From positions 1-54,103 of the forward strand of contig CADBZH010000004.1 of the NCBI GenBank assembly GCA_902799045.1: a stretch of DNA of 54,103 bases, written 5' to 3'. The notes under the pieces are model-generated. The model had not been told where the DNA came from. It saw only the letters and a list, made by a program, of their open reading frames with translations, and made no database searches. A program made the translations under genes and the position numbers. Every line of letters begins with the position of its first letter. Within the stretch, counting starts at the first letter, position 1. Below are positions 52,375 to 54,103 of this stretch, in pieces. Source of the stretch: an uncultured Eubacteriales bacterium. Its GTDB lineage: Bacteria; Bacillota; Clostridia; Christensenellales; Aristaeellaceae.

Positions 52375-52580
52375 TACGACGGGAACGAGGCCGCGGCGGC
52401 GGCGCCAGCCGCGGGCGCGCCGCGTCGACGCTTCCGCGATGGCGGGCATTCCCTTAAGCGCCGATGGCTTTGTTGACGGCAGCTTCCGCACGAAGCCCGC
52501 GCAGGCCGAAGCTGACGCTACAGAGGTTGGAGAAGCGGTTCCTGCGCCCCGGCACGGCGTACAGCCACTTTAACGCGTGA

Positions 52581-53690
52581 TTATTCATGCTTCTTTTTAC
52601 TCAATATCGCTTTCAACTCCGTCATAACGATCTGGTTGTACTGGAAGAGCCCTCTCAGCAGCCGCAGTACCCAGAACACGGGGTACAGAAACGGAGCCTT
52701 TTTCAACACTGGATACAGCACCGCGAGCTTCTCGGGAGAAAAGCTGAGTTTTGAGAAGAAATAGCCCAGACGACCCTTCTGGCGAATCTCATTGTTGGCA
52801 TGGTTGACCGTCGTTCCATAGGCGCCTGAGGAGACGATATAGTCCAGCATCGCCTGATCGTCGTCCGAAAGAGCCTCCCCGTCAAACAAGTGGAATGAGA
52901 GACGCCGGTTTTTTGGCTCAAATTCCGCTATCCCGATCTTTTCCGCCTCTCGCCGCACATATTCCATATCAAGGCTTTTATCCTTGAGATAGACATAAGT
53001 ATCCAGAAGGGAGCGCAGGCCGGTTCCGCCGGACGAGTAATGCGCGTGCTCGTGGGCGATGACGTAGAGATAAAAGTCCTCATCGGTGAAATGATAGCTG
53101 AAGCGCCCCTCCGCGTCCGGGATCAGCTTTTCCTTTATGTTGACGTAGTAGCGATGAAGCTCCGGATGGAAGGCATTGAGAAACAGATCCTTGTGCATCT
53201 CGAAATTGCTCACCGGTGGCTTCATGTAATCATCGTCATTGCGTTTGCCATAGGACTTAATCGTAAACCCCAGGCTCTCCATGATGCCCTTGACGTCCTC
53301 GGCGCGGCTCTTGTCGAACAGAATGTCAATATCCGACATTTCGCGCATGCCGAAGCGGGGGTACAGGTCCTTCAGGATCGCGCCCTTCAGCGGCATATGC
53401 CAGATGCCGGCCGCCTCCAGCCTCTCGAGCACGGCGGCTTTGTCGGCGTCCAGCAGCGCGGCCTTCCGCTGGGCCATCGCCACGGCCTGCACAAAGCGCC
53501 CGTTTACGACGCCGGCCAGCTCCAGGGCCATGCCCACGGCGGCGGCCAGCTTGTGCCGCTCCGCCTCTTCATAGACGAGCTCCAGGTTCATCGCCTCGAC
53601 CCTCTCCCGATCCGGCGCTTCCTGCCGGATGGCGCAGCGCAGCAGGTAGACGATGTCGCCGGTCACGTTTCGCTTTTCCCGAACGTCCAT
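52581..53690 (-). CDS. Uncharacterised nucleotidyltransferase-fold protein (NTP_transf_5-like)
   Basis: 369 aa. A polymerase-beta-type nucleotidyltransferase core is seen in MPLKGAILKDLYPRFGMREM followed by SDIDILFDKS, where the two Asp of SDIDIL are the metal ligands. YLYVIAHEHAHYSSGGTGLR and LDTYVYLKD follow as in the putative nucleotidyltransferase family found near capsule and lantibiotic loci. The reaction is unknown. It is a single-gene unit with its own promoter at 53726-53754 and GGGAG before the ATG. It may not share the job of the cluster downstream. Confidence 0.85.
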   Translation of the reverse strand: MDVREKRNVTGDIVYLLRCAIRQEAPDRERVEAMNLELVYEEAERHKLAAAVGMALELAGVVNGRFVQAVAMAQRKAALLDADKAAVLERLEAAGIWHMPLKGAILKDLYPRFGMREMSDIDILFDKSRAEDVKGIMESLGFTIKSYGKRNDDDYMKPPVSNFEMHKDLFLNAFHPELHRYYVNIKEKLIPDAEGRFSYHFTDEDFYLYVIAHEHAHYSSGGTGLRSLLDTYVYLKDKSLDMEYVRREAEKIGIAEFEPKNRRLSFHLFDGEALSDDDQAMLDYIVSSGAYGTTVNHANNEIRQKGRLGYFFSKLSFSPEKLAVLYPVLKKAPFLYPVFWVLRLLRGLFQYNQIVMTELKAILSKKKHE

Positions 53691-53725
53691 ACAACCACTC
53701 CCGTGAAATGAATTCCTACTACTTT

Positions 53726-53754
53726 ATTATACCGTTCGCCGGGGCTAAAAGCAA
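53726..53754 (-). promoter_or_regulatory. Sigma-A-like promoter of the nucleotidyltransferase gene
   Basis: On the minus strand: TTGCTT (53749-53754), 17-base spacer, perfect TATAAT (53726-53731). Start near 53719, giving a ~29-base leader with GGGAG just before ATG 53690. Confidence 0.75.
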
Positions 53755-53891
53755 GGCACGCCGCTCACATGCCGGGAAAATAACAAACGCCGGGCAAAGC
53801 CTTTGACAATTATTGGAAATTCCGGCCCGTCCCGCCGAGTTTCCGCCGCAATTGCTCCCTATTTATTATAGGTTAGTTCAAAAAGTTACAA

Positions 53892-53938
53892 ATCGCTCAC
53901 AAAAATCACAAAGCTTGTCCACATATTTCGTGAGCGAT
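53892..53938. promoter_or_regulatory. Inverted repeat upstream of the right-end promoter
   Basis: ATCGCTCAC (53892-53900) and GTGAGCGAT (53930-53938) are a perfect 9-bp inverted repeat around 29 bases. They sit 15 bases ahead of the -35 box of the promoter at 53953-53982, a place where an activator or repressor could bind. Between them TTGTCCACA (53915-53923) is one base off a DnaA box. Confidence 0.45.
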
Positions 53939-53952
53939 ACGGGTGGGGGGTA

Positions 53953-53982
53953 TTGCAATAGACACCGGAATTGACATATAAT
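53953..53982 (+). promoter_or_regulatory. Promoter pointing out of the window, with leader and ribosome site
   Basis: TTGCAA (53953-53958), 18-base spacer, perfect TATAAT (53977-53982). The start is expected near 53989. A ~100-base leader follows, ending with AAAGGAGG at about 54084-54091, so a gene probably starts just at or beyond the window end. The ATG at 54092 touches the ribosome site and is too close to be the start. The 413-base gap at 53691-54103 holds only this, the minus-strand promoter and the inverted repeat. Confidence 0.65.
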
Positions 53983-54103
53983 AACCATGGCTTGTTGTCA
54001 TAAAGTAGGTTTTCTGGCAGCAGCTGACAGACGAGGGAGCGAACAGGAATGCCTTCGTCCTTTGATCGATGAACGAAACAGAGAAAGGAGGATGGGTTTA
54101 AGT

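Noticed and set aside
52464-52580. Possible 38-aa small protein (start MALLTAASARSPRR, end FLRPGTAYSHFNA)
   Set aside because: The sequence reads somewhat like a protein and ends right at the neighbouring convergent stop, but it has no ribosome site or promoter. I cannot support it without conservation data.
53915-53923. DnaA box / replication origin signal
   Set aside because: Only one near-match (TTGTCCACA) is present with no cluster of boxes, and no dnaA or dnaN gene is in the window.
1-54103. CRISPR arrays, tRNA or rRNA genes, insertion sequences with transposase
   Set aside because: No regularly spaced direct repeats, no cloverleaf-like segments and no transposase or integrase motifs were seen anywhere in the window.

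Overview
The window is one large surface-polysaccharide locus from a high-GC Gram-positive anaerobe. AGGAGG-type ribosome sites precede most genes, TTG and GTG starts are used, and sigma-A-like TTGACA/TATAAT promoters are present. LicD, TarI/LicC-type cytidylyltransferases and VanZ are present and no LPS genes are seen. I infer Bacillota, class Clostridia, probably gut-associated; the sequence does not fix the genus. I support 44 protein genes and see no tRNA, rRNA, CRISPR array or transposase.

Layout. (1) 141-3488, minus: an ABC-2 exporter (Wzm/Wzt type) with a GlfT2-like galactofuranosyltransferase. (2) 3955-42598, plus: 33 tightly packed genes. They start at a divergent promoter pair (3556-3584 minus, 3731-3759 plus). 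They encode a chain-length regulator, a first polymerase-like protein, a UDP-4-amino-sugar pathway, a 2-oxoacid-dehydrogenase/acyl-sugar module (14948-20244), LicD/CDP-polyol functions, glycosyltransferases, a Wzy polymerase, CapE/CapF-like L-sugar enzymes and a Wzx flippase. A phosphonate module follows (31843-42598) with an embedded ABC importer that has its own promoter at 32821-32849. (3) 42755-52249, minus: a second complete Wzx/Wzy cluster with its own priming transferase, ending at a perfect bidirectional terminator at 42731-42768 that faces cluster 2. (4) 52581-53690, minus: a lone nucleotidyltransferase-fold gene. (5) 53691-54103: promoters and a leader running out of the window.

Most interesting system. 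Genes 14948-20244 encode a fused alpha-beta E1 dehydrogenase, a lipoate-protein ligase, a lipoyl-domain protein and a dihydrolipoamide dehydrogenase. The lipoyl protein does not carry the usual E2 catalytic domain. Its lipoyl domain and a peripheral-subunit-binding-like segment are joined to a NeuD/PglD-type left-handed beta-helix sugar acyltransferase. Upstream are a FlaA1/PglF-like dehydratase, a DegT aminotransferase and a PglC-like phosphoglycosyl transferase, the enzymes around a PglD step. I infer that acyl groups made by oxidative decarboxylation of a 2-oxoacid are passed from lipoyl-lysine directly to an amino-sugar nucleotide, bypassing coenzyme A. To my knowledge this has not been described.

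Other notable points: two tandem dehydratase paralogues that lack the catalytic domain; a Wzz protein whose tail looks like a degenerate tyrosine-kinase domain; polymerases at both ends of the locus that share an extracytoplasmic domain, one with a 32-residue repeat tail; and a phosphonate pathway with PEP mutase and phosphonopyruvate decarboxylase but no visible aminotransferase, next to an unusual malate-dehydrogenase-like protein.
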